From contig JAISKF010000024.1 in assembly GCA_031261005.1 (NCBI GenBank), positions 1-58,881 on the forward strand: DNA of 58,881 nt, in the 5' to 3' direction. Within the stretch, counting starts at the first letter, position 1; each line of letters starts with the position of its first letter. A program made the translations under genes and the position numbers. Of this stretch, positions 27,934-38,529 are shown piece by piece. Under the pieces are notes generated by a model. It did no database searches and was not told the DNA's origin. It saw only the letters and a program-made list of their open reading frames with translations. Source of the DNA: Enterobacteriaceae bacterium (GTDB taxonomy: Bacteria; Pseudomonadota; Gammaproteobacteria; Enterobacterales; Enterobacteriaceae).

Positions 27934-28692
27934 ATGTCACCCGCTAAACAGCAAGTGAATAACCCTGCAACATCTATCCCGCGTCACGTTGCTATTATTA
28001 TGGACGGTAATGGGCGTTGGGCAAAGCAACTAGGGAAGTTAAGAATTTTTGGTCATCAGGAAGGGGCTAAAGCGGTACGCCGTGCGGTGAGTTTCGCCAT
28101 TAATCATGGTATAGAAGCGCTTACTCTGTATGCGTTCAGCAGTGAAAACTGGAATCGCCCTCCGCAAGAAGTGACTGCGTTAATGGAGCTTTTTATCCGC
28201 GCTTTGGATAAAGAAGCAAAAAATCTGCATAAACATAATGTTCGTTTGAAAATTGTTGGCGATACTCAACGTTTCAGTGAACGTTTGCGGGCTAAAATCC
28301 AACGCGCGGAATCATTAACGGCAGCGAATACGGGGTTAACACTGAATATTGCTGCTAATTACGGCGGTCGCTGGGATATTACTCAAGCCTGTCAGCAAAT
28401 TGCGGTACTGGCTAAAAATGGCAGTGTAAATCCTGATGATATTGATGAAAAAATGGTCTGTCAGCACATTAATCTCTGTGATCTTGCGCCAGTGGATTTA
28501 GTGATCCGTACCGGCGGAGAGCATCGGATCAGTAACTTTTTGCTGTGGCAGATTGCTTATGCTGAACTCTATTTTACCGAAGTGCTGTGGCCTGATTTTG
28601 ATGAACTTGTTTTTGAAGGTGCGCTCAATGCTTTTGCCCAACGCGAACGCCGTTTTGGTGGGACTGAACCCGCGAGTATTAAAGAACTTTAG
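27934..28692 (+). CDS. uppS: Undecaprenyl diphosphate synthase UppS (IspU)
   Basis: This 252-residue cis-prenyltransferase makes the C55 lipid carrier for peptidoglycan and O-antigen. The catalytic aspartate is Asp24 in IIMDGNGRWAKQ. FSSENWNRP and the C-terminal RTGGEHRISNFLLWQIAYAELYF-type motif are present. It starts the plus-strand envelope block and is followed by cdsA after nine bases. Confidence 0.97.
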   Translation: MSPAKQQVNNPATSIPRHVAIIMDGNGRWAKQLGKLRIFGHQEGAKAVRRAVSFAINHGIEALTLYAFSSENWNRPPQEVTALMELFIRALDKEAKNLHKHNVRLKIVGDTQRFSERLRAKIQRAESLTAANTGLTLNIAANYGGRWDITQACQQIAVLAKNGSVNPDDIDEKMVCQHINLCDLAPVDLVIRTGGEHRISNFLLWQIAYAELYFTEVLWPDFDELVFEGALNAFAQRERRFGGTEPASIKEL

Positions 28693-28701
28693 GAGAACCT
28701 C

Positions 28702-29550
28702 GTGTTAAAGTTACGCATCATTACTGCTCTAATCCTTATTCCACTGGTGATTGCGGCGTTGTTTATGCTGCCGCCATTGCCATTTGCCATTATGACTATC
28801 GCAGTATGTATGCTGGCTGCATGGGAGTGGGGACAACTGGCTGGATTGGGAACGCCGGTACAACGCGTTGTGCTGGCAATCGTCTGCGGCGTTGGTCTTG
28901 CTGCGCTGTATTTACCGACGTATGCCTCATCATTGCCATTATTGGCTCACCCTATTGTTGATGCCTTTCTGTTGGCTTCATTGGGTTGGTGGTGTTTGGC
29001 ATTATTGATGGTGCTGTTTTATCCGGCATCGGCGCAATTCTGGCATAAGTCTTATTTTTTACGCTTAATTTTCGGTGTATTAACACTCGTTCCATTTTTC
29101 TGGGGCATGTTGGTATTAAGATTCGGGATAGAAGAAAATAGCTATACAGGTGCTTGGTGGCTGTTGTATGTCATGTTCCTTGTCTGGGGCGCTGATTCCG
29201 GCGCTTATGCTTTTGGGCGGTTGTTCGGGAAACATAAGCTGGCACCAAAAGTTTCGCCGGGTAAAACACTGGAAGGTATGTTTGGCGGTTTAGCAATGTC
29301 AGCATTGTTGGCATGGCTGTTTAGTTTGTATGTTCCGCTGCATATCTCTTTCAATACCTTATTGATTTGCTCGGTGTTTGCTGTGTTGGCATCGGTATTG
29401 GGCGATTTAACGGAAAGTATGTTTAAACGTGAAGCAGGTATTAAAGACAGCGGAAATTTGATCCCCGGACATGGCGGAGTTTTAGATCGTATAGATAGTT
29501 TAACCGCTGCTATTCCTGTATTTGCTTGTTTAGTTTTTCTGGTTTTTTAA
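28702..29550 (+). CDS. cdsA: Phosphatidate cytidylyltransferase CdsA
   Basis: This 282-residue inner-membrane enzyme makes CDP-diacylglycerol from phosphatidate and CTP. About eight hydrophobic segments alternate along the chain. The family signature near the C terminus (KDSGNLIPGHGGVLDRIDSL, about residues 248-267) is intact. The start is GTG with AGGAG upstream. Length is close to E. coli CdsA (285). Confidence 0.96.
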   Translation: MLKLRIITALILIPLVIAALFMLPPLPFAIMTIAVCMLAAWEWGQLAGLGTPVQRVVLAIVCGVGLAALYLPTYASSLPLLAHPIVDAFLLASLGWWCLALLMVLFYPASAQFWHKSYFLRLIFGVLTLVPFFWGMLVLRFGIEENSYTGAWWLLYVMFLVWGADSGAYAFGRLFGKHKLAPKVSPGKTLEGMFGGLAMSALLAWLFSLYVPLHISFNTLLICSVFAVLASVLGDLTESMFKREAGIKDSGNLIPGHGGVLDRIDSLTAAIPVFACLVFLVF

Positions 29551-29569
29551 GGTTAATTATTGATCGCCT

Positions 29570-30928
29570 ATGAATATTGTTGGAACCATTGCAGCGTTTA
29601 TTGTCGCACTGAGTATTTTAGTTACTGTGCATGAATTCGGCCATTTTTGGGTTGCGCGCCGCTGTGGAGTAAAAGTTATTCGTTTTTCCATTGGTTTTGG
29701 TAAAGCGTTATGGCGGCGCACAGATAAACGCGGGACGGAATACGTGGTTGCCATGATTCCGCTTGGCGGTTATGTAAAAATGCTTGATGAACGTGTTGAA
29801 GAAGTAGAGCCTCAGCATCGTAATCAAGCGTTTAATAATAAATCTGTTGGGCAGAAAGCAGCGATTATTGCTGCTGGTCCGATCGCTAATTTTATTTTTG
29901 CCGTTTTTGCTTACTGGTTAGTGTTTATTATTGGTGTACCAAGTGTGCGTCCGGTAATCGGCGAAGTTGAGCCGCAATCTATTGCTGCTCAGGCGAATAT
30001 TTCGGCTGGTATGGAACTAAAATCAGTCGCAGGTATCGAAACGCCTGATTGGGATTCCGTCCGTATGGCATTGATCGGGCAAATCGGTGAAAGTCAGATA
30101 GACGTTAGTGTTGCACCTTTCGGCACAACACTGGAGCAAACGAAAACACTGGATACTTCTGACTGGTTGTTTGATCCAGAGAAACAAGATCCGATTAAAA
30201 CTTTAGGTTTTATTCCGACGATGCCGCAAATCGAGCCTGTTTTAGCCGTTATTCAGTCGGGTTCGGCAGCAGAAAAAGCGGGATTACAAGTCGGTGATAA
30301 GATTGTCGCTGTTAACCGTAAACCTTTTGAGCAGTGGAGTGATTTTGTTAAGTTGGTTAATAATAGTCCGAATATGCCACTAGAATTAACTATCGAAAGA
30401 AACGGAATAAGCTACTCTTTAGTAATGACGCCAGAAGCAAAGGCTTCTGGTAACGGTGAACAAAAAGGTTTTGCAGGTATTTCTCCGAAAGTTATTCCTT
30501 TGCCTGATGAGTATAAAATAACCAGACAATATAATGTATTATCGGCGATTTATCAGGCAAGCGATAAAACATGGCAATTGACGACATTAACAGTCAAAAT
30601 GCTAGGTAAACTGATAACGGGTGATGTTAAGTTGAAAAATCTTAGCGGCCCAATATCAATAGCGCAGGGGGCGGGTATTTCTGCCGGATATGGTTTTGTT
30701 TATTATCTAATGTTTTTAGCGCTTATCAGCGTGAACTTAGGCATAATCAATCTGTTTCCTCTCCCAGTATTAGATGGGGGGCATCTTGTGTTTTTGGCAA
30801 TAGAAAAAATAACAGGTAAACCGGTATCTGAGAGCGTACAGGACTACAGTTATCGTATTGGAGCAATCTTATTAGTATTGTTGATGGGATTTGCACTTTT
30901 CAATGATTTCTCGCGCTTTTACGGCTAG
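29570..30928 (+). CDS. rseP: Site-2 zinc protease RseP
   Basis: This 452-residue intramembrane metalloprotease cleaves RseA after DegS to release sigma-E. The zinc motif HEFGH is at residues 21-25 in the first membrane helix; the third ligand is in the LDGGH motif (about residue 402). Two tandem periplasmic PDZ domains lie between (about 115-310, with [19 protein letters not shown] in the second). Length matches E. coli (450). Precedes bamA as usual. Confidence 0.97.
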   Translation: MNIVGTIAAFIVALSILVTVHEFGHFWVARRCGVKVIRFSIGFGKALWRRTDKRGTEYVVAMIPLGGYVKMLDERVEEVEPQHRNQAFNNKSVGQKAAIIAAGPIANFIFAVFAYWLVFIIGVPSVRPVIGEVEPQSIAAQANISAGMELKSVAGIETPDWDSVRMALIGQIGESQIDVSVAPFGTTLEQTKTLDTSDWLFDPEKQDPIKTLGFIPTMPQIEPVLAVIQSGSAAEKAGLQVGDKIVAVNRKPFEQWSDFVKLVNNSPNMPLELTIERNGISYSLVMTPEAKASGNGEQKGFAGISPKVIPLPDEYKITRQYNVLSAIYQASDKTWQLTTLTVKMLGKLITGDVKLKNLSGPISIAQGAGISAGYGFVYYLMFLALISVNLGIINLFPLPVLDGGHLVFLAIEKITGKPVSESVQDYSYRIGAILLVLLMGFALFNDFSRFYG

Positions 30929-30959
30929 AGAATTTGGTTAGGATGAACAGATTAAAACG

Positions 30960-33365
30960 ATGGCGATGAAAAAGTTGCTTCTAGCGTCGCTGCTGTTTGG
31001 CAGCGCCACCGTATACGGTGCCGATGGGTTTGTTGTTAAAGACATTCGCTTCGAAGGATTACAGCGCGTTGCCACGGGGGCTGCATTATTAAATATGCCT
31101 GTCCGTGTCGGCGATACTATCAATGATAATGACATCGGGAATACTATTCGTGCCTTATTCTCTTCCGGTAACTTTGAGGATGTGAGGGTACTGCGTGATG
31201 GTAATACTCTGATTGTTCAAGTTAAAGAGCGTCCAACAATTGCTAGTGTGACTTTCTCCGGTAATAAATCGGTGAAAGATGACATGCTCAAGCAAAATCT
31301 GGAATCGTCCGGTGTTCGCGTCGGTGAGGCTTTAGACAGAACAACGCTGAGTTCGATGGAAAAAGGATTAGAAGACTTTTACTACAGCGTCGGTAAATAT
31401 GACGCGACAGTAAAAGCCGTCGTGACTCCGCTTCCGCGTAACCGCGTTGACCTGAAATTAGTCTTTTCAGAAGGTCAGTCTGCTGCGATTCAACAAATTA
31501 ATATTGTTGGTAACAACGCCTACTCAACCGAAGAGTTAGTGAGTCGCTTCCAGTTACGCGATGAATTGCCCTGGTGGAACTTCATCGGTAGTCGTAATTA
31601 TCAAAAACAAAAACTATCTGGTGACTTAGAAGCCCTGCGAAGCTTCTATCTGGATCGCGGTTATGCTCGTTTCAGCCTCGATTCCACTAACGTAAGTTTG
31701 ACGCCGGATAAGAAAAATATTTATATCACTATCAATTTAACTGAGGGTAAGCAATACAAGCTATCTGGTGTTGAGGTGAGCGGTAATCTGGTTGGTCACG
31801 GCGCTGAAATTGAAGAGCTTGCCAAGATTGAACCGGGTGAACTGTATAATGGTAGTAAAGTTACTCAAATTGAAGACAACATTAAACGGCTGTTAGGTAA
31901 TTATGGCTATGCGTCTTCACGCGTAGTGACGCAACCTGAAATTAACGATGGTGATCAGTCGGTTAAATTACATATTAATGTTGATGCTGGTAATCGCTTC
32001 TATGTTCGCCGTATTCGCTTTGAGGGTAACGATGTCAGTAAAGACTCCGTTCTGCGCCGCGAAATGCGTCAGATGGAAGGTGCATGGTTAGGCAGTGAAC
32101 AACTGGAAAGAGGCAAAGAACGTTTAAGTCGTCTTGGTTTCTTTGAAACGGTTGATGTTGACACCGAACGTGTGCCAGGTATGCCGGATCAGGTTGACGT
32201 CGTTTATAAAGTTAAAGAACGTAACACCGGTACTTTTAACTTTGGTGTCGGCTACGGTACAGAAAGCGGCGTGAGTTTTCAGGTTGGTTTGCAGCAAGAG
32301 AACTGGTTGGGTACAGGTAAAAGCGTAGGTATCAACGGTACTAAGAATGATTACCGTACCTATGTCGAGCTGTCGATGACTGAACCTTATTTTACCGTTG
32401 ATGGTGTGAGTTTAGGCGGCAGACTTTTCTACGATAAGTTCGATGCTGATAATGCCGATCTGTCTGACTATAGTAAGAGCAGTTATGGCTTAGGAACAAC
32501 CTTAGGTTTCCCAATTAATGAGAATAACGCCTTACGTCTTGGTTTAGATTATGTGCGTAATGATTTGACGAAAATGCAGCCGCAGATTGGTATGTGGCGT
32601 TATCTGCATTCCGTTGATGCAAATCCAAGTTTGCTGGAAAAAGCGGATTATAAAGCTGATGACTTCTTCCTGACAGCCGGTTGGAATTATAATAATCTGA
32701 ACCGCGGTTACTTCCCGACTTCAGGTACTCGTGCTGGTTTGAATGGTAAAGTAACGATCCCTGGTTCTGATAATGAATACTACAAAATCACCTTTGACAG
32801 TGCGTCATACTATCCAATTGATCGTAATGACCAATGGGTACTGTTAGGACGTTTGCGTGCTGGTTTTGGTGATGGTTTAGGCGGTAAAGAAATGCCGTTC
32901 TATGATAACTTCTATGCCGGTGGTTCAAGTACCGTTCGTGGTTTCCGCTCTAACAATATCGGTCCTAAAGCGGTCTATTTGGTAGAGTGTGCATCACAGA
33001 ATAAGGATAGTTGTGCTCTTCAGCGTGATAGCGATGCCGTTGGTGGTAACGCGATGGGCGTAGCCAGTGCAGAGTTTATTTTCCCGACACCATTTGTTGA
33101 CGATAAATATGCTAGCTCACTGCGTACCTCAATATTCTTTGATGCTGGTACGGTTTGGGACACAAATTGGGAAAATACGGCTCAAACAAAAGCATATGGT
33201 ATCCCTGATTATAGTGATGCCAGTAATATTCGTACTTCTGCCGGTGTTGCGTTGCAGTGGATGTCTCCATTAGGTCCGCTGGTATTCTCTTATGCGAATC
33301 CGCTAGAGAAGTATGAGGGCGATAGATCAGAACAGTTCCAGTTTAACATTGGTACAACTTGGTAA
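30960..33365 (+). CDS. bamA: Outer membrane protein assembly factor BamA
   Basis: This 801-residue Omp85 protein inserts beta-barrel proteins into the outer membrane. A Sec signal ([20 protein letters not shown]) is followed by five POTRA domains (about 23-420) and the barrel. The L6 motif VRGF is in [12 protein letters not shown]. Two cysteines in the extracellular loop ([13 protein letters not shown]) match the E. coli disulfide pair. The chain ends with a beta signal closing in FNIGTTW. E. coli BamA is 810 residues; the difference is mainly a shorter loop around those cysteines. Confidence 0.98.
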   Translation: MAMKKLLLASLLFGSATVYGADGFVVKDIRFEGLQRVATGAALLNMPVRVGDTINDNDIGNTIRALFSSGNFEDVRVLRDGNTLIVQVKERPTIASVTFSGNKSVKDDMLKQNLESSGVRVGEALDRTTLSSMEKGLEDFYYSVGKYDATVKAVVTPLPRNRVDLKLVFSEGQSAAIQQINIVGNNAYSTEELVSRFQLRDELPWWNFIGSRNYQKQKLSGDLEALRSFYLDRGYARFSLDSTNVSLTPDKKNIYITINLTEGKQYKLSGVEVSGNLVGHGAEIEELAKIEPGELYNGSKVTQIEDNIKRLLGNYGYASSRVVTQPEINDGDQSVKLHINVDAGNRFYVRRIRFEGNDVSKDSVLRREMRQMEGAWLGSEQLERGKERLSRLGFFETVDVDTERVPGMPDQVDVVYKVKERNTGTFNFGVGYGTESGVSFQVGLQQENWLGTGKSVGINGTKNDYRTYVELSMTEPYFTVDGVSLGGRLFYDKFDADNADLSDYSKSSYGLGTTLGFPINENNALRLGLDYVRNDLTKMQPQIGMWRYLHSVDANPSLLEKADYKADDFFLTAGWNYNNLNRGYFPTSGTRAGLNGKVTIPGSDNEYYKITFDSASYYPIDRNDQWVLLGRLRAGFGDGLGGKEMPFYDNFYAGGSSTVRGFRSNNIGPKAVYLVECASQNKDSCALQRDSDAVGGNAMGVASAEFIFPTPFVDDKYASSLRTSIFFDAGTVWDTNWENTAQTKAYGIPDYSDASNIRTSAGVALQWMSPLGPLVFSYANPLEKYEGDRSEQFQFNIGTTW

Positions 33366-33432
33366 CGGTTTTGAATTTAGGTAGTAAAATTAACGAGTTC
33401 AACTCGATAGCAATTATAGAAAGGAGTTTAAA

Positions 33433-33918
33433 TTGAAAAAGTGGTTATGTGCTGCAGGCTTAGGTTTAGCTATGGTTGCTTCAGCGGGCGTTCAGGCGGC
33501 TGATAAAGTTGCTGTTGTTGACGTCATGAGCATTCTGCAAAAAATGCCGGAACGCGAAGCAGTGGCTAAACAACTGGATACTGAATTCAAATCTCGCGCT
33601 ACTGCATTGCAGCAAGAAGAGAAATCTGTTCAGGATAAAGTGAAGAAACTGCAATCTGGCGGCGCTTCTATCAAGGCAGCTGATCGCACTAAACTGGAAG
33701 GCGAAATTAAGGCATTCCAGCAAAAAGCTGCTGCTTTCACTCAAGACAGCCGCCGTCGTGAATCAGAAGAAATGAACAAATTAGTCGCTAAAATTCAAAG
33801 CGCAGTGAAAACTGTTGCCGAAAAAGAAGGCTATGCAGTAGTTGTTAAAGCTGACGCTGCTTTCTATGCAAGCGCAGACAGCGACATTACAGCAAAAGTT
33901 CTGAGTCAGGTAAAATAA
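33433..33918 (+). CDS. skp: Periplasmic chaperone Skp
   Basis: This 161-residue OmpH/Skp chaperone carries unfolded outer-membrane proteins to BamA. The signal peptide ends in VQAA at about residue 23. The mature chain has the long charged coiled-coil arms (about 45-125) and ends KVLSQVK. The start is TTG at 33433, with a strong AAGGAG before it. A rare start with a strong ribosome site is also typical of skp in relatives. Confidence 0.96.
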   Translation: MKKWLCAAGLGLAMVASAGVQAADKVAVVDVMSILQKMPEREAVAKQLDTEFKSRATALQQEEKSVQDKVKKLQSGGASIKAADRTKLEGEIKAFQQKAAAFTQDSRRRESEEMNKLVAKIQSAVKTVAEKEGYAVVVKADAAFYASADSDITAKVLSQVK

Positions 33919-33921
33919 GTG

Positions 33922-34947
33922 ATGCACTCCATTCGTTTAGCTGATTTAGCAGAACATTTGGGGGCAGAAGTGCACGGTGATGGCGACATCGTCATCACCG
34001 GTGTCGCGTCAATGACGTCTGCCAAAAAAGGACAGATTACTTTTCTGTCCAATAGCCGTTATCAGGAACAACTTTTAACCTGCGCGGCTAGTGCAGTAGT
34101 GTTGACTGAGGATAATCTCCCTTTCTGTTCGCATTTAGCTGCATTAGTTGTAAAGAATCCCTATTTAAGCTACGCGCGTATGGCGCAATTGCTGGATACC
34201 ACACCATCTCCGGCGCAAAACATCGCACCAAGCGCGGTCATCGCATACAATGTTCGCTTAGGGCAAAATGTTTCTATCGGTGCGAATGCAGTGATTGAGA
34301 CGGGTGTTGAGTTAGGCGATAACGTGGTGATCGGTGCAGGTTGCTTTGTCGGTAAGAATACACGCATTGGTGCCGGAACACGCTTATGGGCGAATGTTAC
34401 GATTTATCATGAAATTGTACTCGGTTCTCACTGCTTGGTTCAGTCAGGCACAGTTATCGGCGCTGATGGTTTTGGTTATGCCAACGAGCGCGGTAATTGG
34501 GTTAAGATCCCGCAGTTAGGAACGGTTAGAATTGGTGATAATGTTGAAATCGGCGCTTGTACCACTATTGATCGCGGGGCGCTTGACGATACCATTATTG
34601 GTAATGGTGTGATCATTGATAACCAATGCCAGATTGCACATAACGTCATAATTGGCGACAATACCGCAGTTGCTGGCGGTGTCATTATGGCGGGTAGCCT
34701 GACAATCGGTAAATATTGTCAGATTGGCGGTGCCAGCGTTATTAATGGTCATATGGAAATTTGTGATAAAGCCGTTGTAACTGGAATGGGCATGGTGATG
34801 CGTCCGATCACTGAGCCGGGTATTTACTCCTCAGGCATTCCACTTCAGAGTAATAAAGAATGGCGTAAAACCGCAGCTCTGGTGTTAAACATCAATGAAA
34901 TGAGCAAACGCCTGAAAGCCGTAGAGCGGAAAGTTGATGGAAAATAG
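33922..34947 (+). CDS. lpxD: UDP-3-O-(3-hydroxymyristoyl)glucosamine N-acyltransferase LpxD
   Basis: This 341-residue acyltransferase of lipid A synthesis uses acyl-ACP. The N-terminal uridine-binding domain ([20 protein letters not shown]) is followed by a left-handed beta helix of hexapeptide repeats (about 105-310) that includes the catalytic histidine region ([20 protein letters not shown]). I chose ATG 33922, which gives MHSIRLADL and the E. coli length. A GTG directly before it (33919) abuts the skp stop and may be used instead. Confidence 0.96.
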   Translation: MHSIRLADLAEHLGAEVHGDGDIVITGVASMTSAKKGQITFLSNSRYQEQLLTCAASAVVLTEDNLPFCSHLAALVVKNPYLSYARMAQLLDTTPSPAQNIAPSAVIAYNVRLGQNVSIGANAVIETGVELGDNVVIGAGCFVGKNTRIGAGTRLWANVTIYHEIVLGSHCLVQSGTVIGADGFGYANERGNWVKIPQLGTVRIGDNVEIGACTTIDRGALDDTIIGNGVIIDNQCQIAHNVIIGDNTAVAGGVIMAGSLTIGKYCQIGGASVINGHMEICDKAVVTGMGMVMRPITEPGIYSSGIPLQSNKEWRKTAALVLNINEMSKRLKAVERKVDGK

Positions 34948-35001
34948 CTGATATAAGTTTAAAACCAACAGTCATTCACCATTAATTTATTATTTTATGC
35001 G

Positions 35002-35039
35002 CGGCCTGTCTTTGTCAGATTGATGATTAAAACAGGCCG
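35002..35039. repeat. Stem-loop in lpxD-fabZ spacer
   Basis: CGGCCTGT (35002-35009) pairs with ACAGGCCG (35032-35039) across a 22-base loop. No T-run follows, so a processing or mRNA-stability structure is more likely than a terminator. Confidence 0.5.
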
Positions 35040-35084
35040 TGTTGTTGATATTACTAGGTTAGTTTAAAAGACAGGAAGGGTATT

Positions 35085-35540
35085 TTGACTACTGAGAATC
35101 GTACTCTGGATATCGAAGAGATACTGAGTTTACTGCCGCATCGTTACCCATTTTTGCTCGTAGACCGAGTATTAGATTTCGATAAAGGAAAATCGTTAAA
35201 AGCTGTTAAGAATGTGACAGTTAATGAACCTTTCTTTCAGGGGCATTTTCCGGGGAAACCTATTTTTCCCGGCGTGTTGATTCTGGAAGCGATGGCGCAG
35301 GCGACAGGTATTCTGGCATTTAAAAGTCTTGGTCGTTTAGCGCCGGGTGAACTGTATTACTTTGCCGCTGTAGATAATGCTCGCTTTAAGCGTCCTGTTT
35401 TACCAGGGGATCAGCTGATCCTTGAGGTTGAATTCATCAAAGAGCGCCGTGGCGTTGCGCGTTTCCGTGGTGTTGCCAAAGTTGATGGTGAGATCGCTTG
35501 TGAAGCCGATATGATGTGTGCTCGTCGTCGGGAGTCTTAA
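35085..35540 (+). CDS. fabZ: 3-hydroxyacyl-[acyl-carrier-protein] dehydratase FabZ
   Basis: This 151-residue hot-dog-fold enzyme removes water from 3-hydroxyacyl-ACP in fatty acid elongation. The catalytic pair is His54 (FQGHFPGKP) and Glu68 (ILEAMAQA). The start is TTG with AGGAAGGG upstream and yields [14 protein letters not shown], like E. coli FabZ, which also begins at TTG. It competes with lpxA/lpxD for 3-hydroxymyristoyl-ACP. Confidence 0.97.
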   Translation: MTTENRTLDIEEILSLLPHRYPFLLVDRVLDFDKGKSLKAVKNVTVNEPFFQGHFPGKPIFPGVLILEAMAQATGILAFKSLGRLAPGELYYFAAVDNARFKRPVLPGDQLILEVEFIKERRGVARFRGVAKVDGEIACEADMMCARRRES

Positions 35541-35543
35541 TTC

Positions 35544-36332
35544 GTGATTGATAACACCGCCTTTATTCACCCAACCGCCATTGTTGAAGAGGGGGCGGTT
35601 ATTGGTGCCAATGTACATGTTGGTCCGTTCTGTCTGGTTGGATCTCAAGTCGAAATTGGTTCTGGAACTGTACTCAAATCTCATGTTGTGGTTAACGGCA
35701 TTACCAAAATTGGTGCTGATAATCAGATCTACCAGTTTGCTTCTATTGGTGAAGTGAATCAGGATTTGAAATATGCCGGTGAACCTACTCGCGTAGAGAT
35801 TGGTGATCGTAACCGTATTCGTGAGAGCGTGACGATCCATCGCGGTACGGCACAAGGCGGTGGTTTGACGAAAATCGGCAATGATAATTTGCTGATGATC
35901 AATGCTCACATAGCCCATGATTGCCAGATTGGTAATCACTGTATTTTTGCTAATAACGCCACACTAGCCGGTCACGTTGAAGTTGATGATTTCGCTATTA
36001 TCGGCGGTATGACGGCAGTTCACCAGTTCTGCATTATTGGCGCTCACGTTATGGTCGGCGGTTGTTCTGGTGTTGCTCAAGACGTTCCTCCTTATGTTAT
36101 CGCACAAGGTAATCACGCCACGCCATTCGGTATCAATATTGAAGGCTTGAAACGTCGCGGCTTTGAGAAAGATGCACTTCATGCCATTCGTAACGCTTAT
36201 AAACTGCTCTATCGCAGCGGTAAAACGCTGGACGAAGTGAAGCCGGAAATTGAAGCGCTGGCAAAAGAACAGCCAGCAGTGCAAGCATTCGTCGATTTCT
36301 TTAGCCGTTCGACACGCGGCATGATCCGTTAG
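35544..36332 (+). CDS. lpxA: UDP-N-acetylglucosamine acyltransferase LpxA
   Basis: This 262-residue homotrimeric beta-helix acyltransferase performs the first step of lipid A synthesis. Hexapeptide repeats fill residues 1-190 and the catalytic histidine lies in [12 protein letters not shown] helical C-terminal domain follows. The start is GTG, three bases after the fabZ stop. Length equals E. coli LpxA. Confidence 0.97.
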   Translation: MIDNTAFIHPTAIVEEGAVIGANVHVGPFCLVGSQVEIGSGTVLKSHVVVNGITKIGADNQIYQFASIGEVNQDLKYAGEPTRVEIGDRNRIRESVTIHRGTAQGGGLTKIGNDNLLMINAHIAHDCQIGNHCIFANNATLAGHVEVDDFAIIGGMTAVHQFCIIGAHVMVGGCSGVAQDVPPYVIAQGNHATPFGINIEGLKRRGFEKDALHAIRNAYKLLYRSGKTLDEVKPEIEALAKEQPAVQAFVDFFSRSTRGMIR

Positions 36333-36335
36333 TCC

Positions 36336-37502
36336 ATGCCACAACGTCCTCTCACTATTGGATTAGTCGCCGGAGAAACCTCCGGCGATATTTTAGGTGC
36401 GGGTCTTATCCGTGCGTTAAAAGCTCAAGTCCCTGATGCCCGTTTTGTCGGAATTGCAGGACCATTAATGCAGGCTGAAGGTTGTGAGGCTTGGTTTGAG
36501 ATGGAAGAGCTGGCGGTGATGGGGATTGTTGAAGTATTGGAACGTCTGCCGCGCCTGCTAAAAATCCGCAAAGAACTCACCCGGCGTTTCAGCGAACTGA
36601 AACCTGATGTATTTGTTGGTATTGATGCACCAGATTTTAATATCACCCTTGAGGGGCGTTTAAAACAGCGCGGTATTAAAACCATTCACTATGTCAGCCC
36701 CTCTGTTTGGGCTTGGCGGCAAAAACGCGTATTCAAGATTGGGCGTTCAACCAATCTGGTACTGGCTTTCCTACCGTTTGAAAAAGCATTCTACGATCGC
36801 TTCCAAGTCCCATGCCGTTTTATCGGTCATACAATGGCAGATGCCATGCCGCTGGAGCCGGATCGTCAAGCAGCCAGAGAACAATTAGGGATCGCCGCCA
36901 ACGTTCACTGTCTGGCGTTATTACCGGGCAGCCGTCATGCTGAAGTTGAAATGCTCAGTGCTGATTTCCTGAAAACAGCGTTGCTGCTGCGTGAGACTTA
37001 TCCCGAATTAGAAGTATTAGTTCCGCTGGTGAATAGCAAACGGCGCGAACAGTTTGAGCGAATTAAACAACAAATCGCTCCTGATTTACCTGTTCACCTA
37101 TTGGACAGACAAGCCCGTGAAGCGATGATCGCCAGTGATGCTGCGCTACTGGCTTCTGGAACGGCGGCATTGGAGTGTATGTTAGCCAAATGCCCAATGG
37201 TCGTTGGTTATCGCATGAAACCGTTTACGTTCTGGCTGGCGAAACGTTTAATTAAAACCCCGTATGTTTCTTTGCCGAATTTACTGGCAGGACGCGAACT
37301 TGTCACCGAATTGCTGCAAGATGACTGTACGCCAGATAAACTTGCTGCGGCATTAAAGCCACTGCTCAATAATGAAAACGATCAGACACGAGCTTTAAAA
37401 CAGACATTCAATGAGTTACATCAAAGTATCCGCTGTGATGCTGATCGTCAGGCAGCACAAGCGGTACTCGAATTAGCCGATTATCATTCATCTATTGCTT
37501 AA
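36336..37502 (+). CDS. lpxB: Lipid A disaccharide synthase LpxB
   Basis: This 388-residue GT19 glycosyltransferase joins UDP-diacylglucosamine and lipid X. Motifs are [14 protein letters not shown] at the N terminus, IGIDAPDFN and [24 protein letters not shown]. The start follows lpxA by 3 bases. In E. coli rnhB follows directly; here a MITE-like element of about 150 bp intervenes. Confidence 0.97.
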   Translation: MPQRPLTIGLVAGETSGDILGAGLIRALKAQVPDARFVGIAGPLMQAEGCEAWFEMEELAVMGIVEVLERLPRLLKIRKELTRRFSELKPDVFVGIDAPDFNITLEGRLKQRGIKTIHYVSPSVWAWRQKRVFKIGRSTNLVLAFLPFEKAFYDRFQVPCRFIGHTMADAMPLEPDRQAAREQLGIAANVHCLALLPGSRHAEVEMLSADFLKTALLLRETYPELEVLVPLVNSKRREQFERIKQQIAPDLPVHLLDRQAREAMIASDAALLASGTAALECMLAKCPMVVGYRMKPFTFWLAKRLIKTPYVSLPNLLAGRELVTELLQDDCTPDKLAAALKPLLNNENDQTRALKQTFNELHQSIRCDADRQAAQAVLELADYHSSIA

Positions 37503-37505
37503 CTT

Positions 37506-37657
37506 AGCCTCAGGTTTGGATAAGAAAATAGTAAGAATAATATATTGATAATAAAGAATAATTCGTAGAGGCGGTAATTTGCCGCCCCTACGGAAAATCA
37601 CATAATCCTTTGAAATTTATCGTAAACATATAACTTCTTATTTGAAGTTCAGGTTAA
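37506..37657 (+). repeat. MITE-like element, copy between lpxB and rnhB
   Basis: The left end (CCTCAGGTTTGGATAAGAAAATA) and right end (AACTTCTTATTTGAAGTTCAGGTTAA) are inverted copies. The centre carries a short GTAGAGGCGGTAATTTGCCGCCCCTAC hairpin, here split only by its loop. Compare 38358-38496, 43138-43342 and 48299-48441. It holds no coding capacity. Confidence 0.8.
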
Positions 37658-37686
37658 TTACGTAATCGCGTCAGGACAAATAACCT

Positions 37687-38298
37687 ATGGCAAAAACGCT
37701 TATCACTGAACCGTTTATCTATCCTGCGGCTAATTGCATCGCTGGCGTTGATGAGGTCGGGCGCGGACCTTTAGTCGGCGCGGTTGTTACTGCTGCGGTC
37801 ATTCTTGATCCGGCAAATCCTATTGTTGGGCTGGCAGACTCGAAAAAATTAAGTGAAAAAAAACGTAATGCGCTGTATGCCGAAATTACAGAAAAAGCAT
37901 TATGTTGGAGTTTAGGTCGTGCAGAGCCGGAAGAAATTGATTGTCTGAATATTCTGCATGCCACCATGCTTGCCATGCAGCGCGCTGTAGCGGGATTAAG
38001 TATCCAGCCGGATATGGTGCTGATTGATGGTAATCGCTGCCCTGAATTGCCGATGAAATCGTTAGCCGTGGTTAAAGGCGATAGCCGCGTTGCGGAAATT
38101 AGCGCGGCATCTATTCTGGCGAAAGTTACGCGGGATCGGGAAATGGAAGCGTTAGATAAACAATTTCCGCAATACGGTTTCGCACAGCATAAAGGCTATC
38201 CTACGGCGTTACATCTCGAAAAATTAGTTGAACACGGCGCAAATGAACATTATCGCCGCAGTTTTGCACCCGTCAGACGTGTTTTAGGATTAGAATAA
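37687..38298 (+). CDS. rnhB: Ribonuclease HII
   Basis: This 203-residue enzyme cleaves RNA in RNA-DNA hybrids and at single ribonucleotides. Catalytic Asp22-Glu23 lie in [14 protein letters not shown]; the further acidic residues are in VLIDGNR and KVTRDREM. Length is close to E. coli (198). It is flanked on both sides by MITE-like copies, so cotranscription with lpxB and dnaE is uncertain. Confidence 0.96.
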   Translation: MAKTLITEPFIYPAANCIAGVDEVGRGPLVGAVVTAAVILDPANPIVGLADSKKLSEKKRNALYAEITEKALCWSLGRAEPEEIDCLNILHATMLAMQRAVAGLSIQPDMVLIDGNRCPELPMKSLAVVKGDSRVAEISAASILAKVTRDREMEALDKQFPQYGFAQHKGYPTALHLEKLVEHGANEHYRRSFAPVRRVLGLE

Positions 38299-38357
38299 GT
38301 TTTCGGTAGCGCGTTCGATCTTTGGCTGCGCCTTGATAAATGCCGAATTTACCCTAA

Positions 38358-38496
38358 TAAACTTCAGGTTTGGATAAGAAAATAGTATTGATGATAAAGA
38401 ATAATTCGTAGGGCGAGAGATTATCACTCTACTAAAATGACATAATTATTTGAAATATTGTAAAAAATATAACTTCTTATCCAAAGTTCAGGTTAA
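38358..38496 (+). repeat. MITE-like element, copy between rnhB and dnaE
   Basis: The ends TTCAGGTTTGGATAAGAAAATAG and AACTTCTTATCCAAAGTTCAGGTTAA are inverted copies. The central hairpin is degenerate (GTAGGGCGAGAGATTATCAC...CTAC), which suggests decay of the GTAGGGGCG module. It ends about 33 bases before dnaE. Confidence 0.8.
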
Positions 38497-38529
38497 TAAC
38501 ACAACAACGCTAATCGCTGGTATTTTTAT

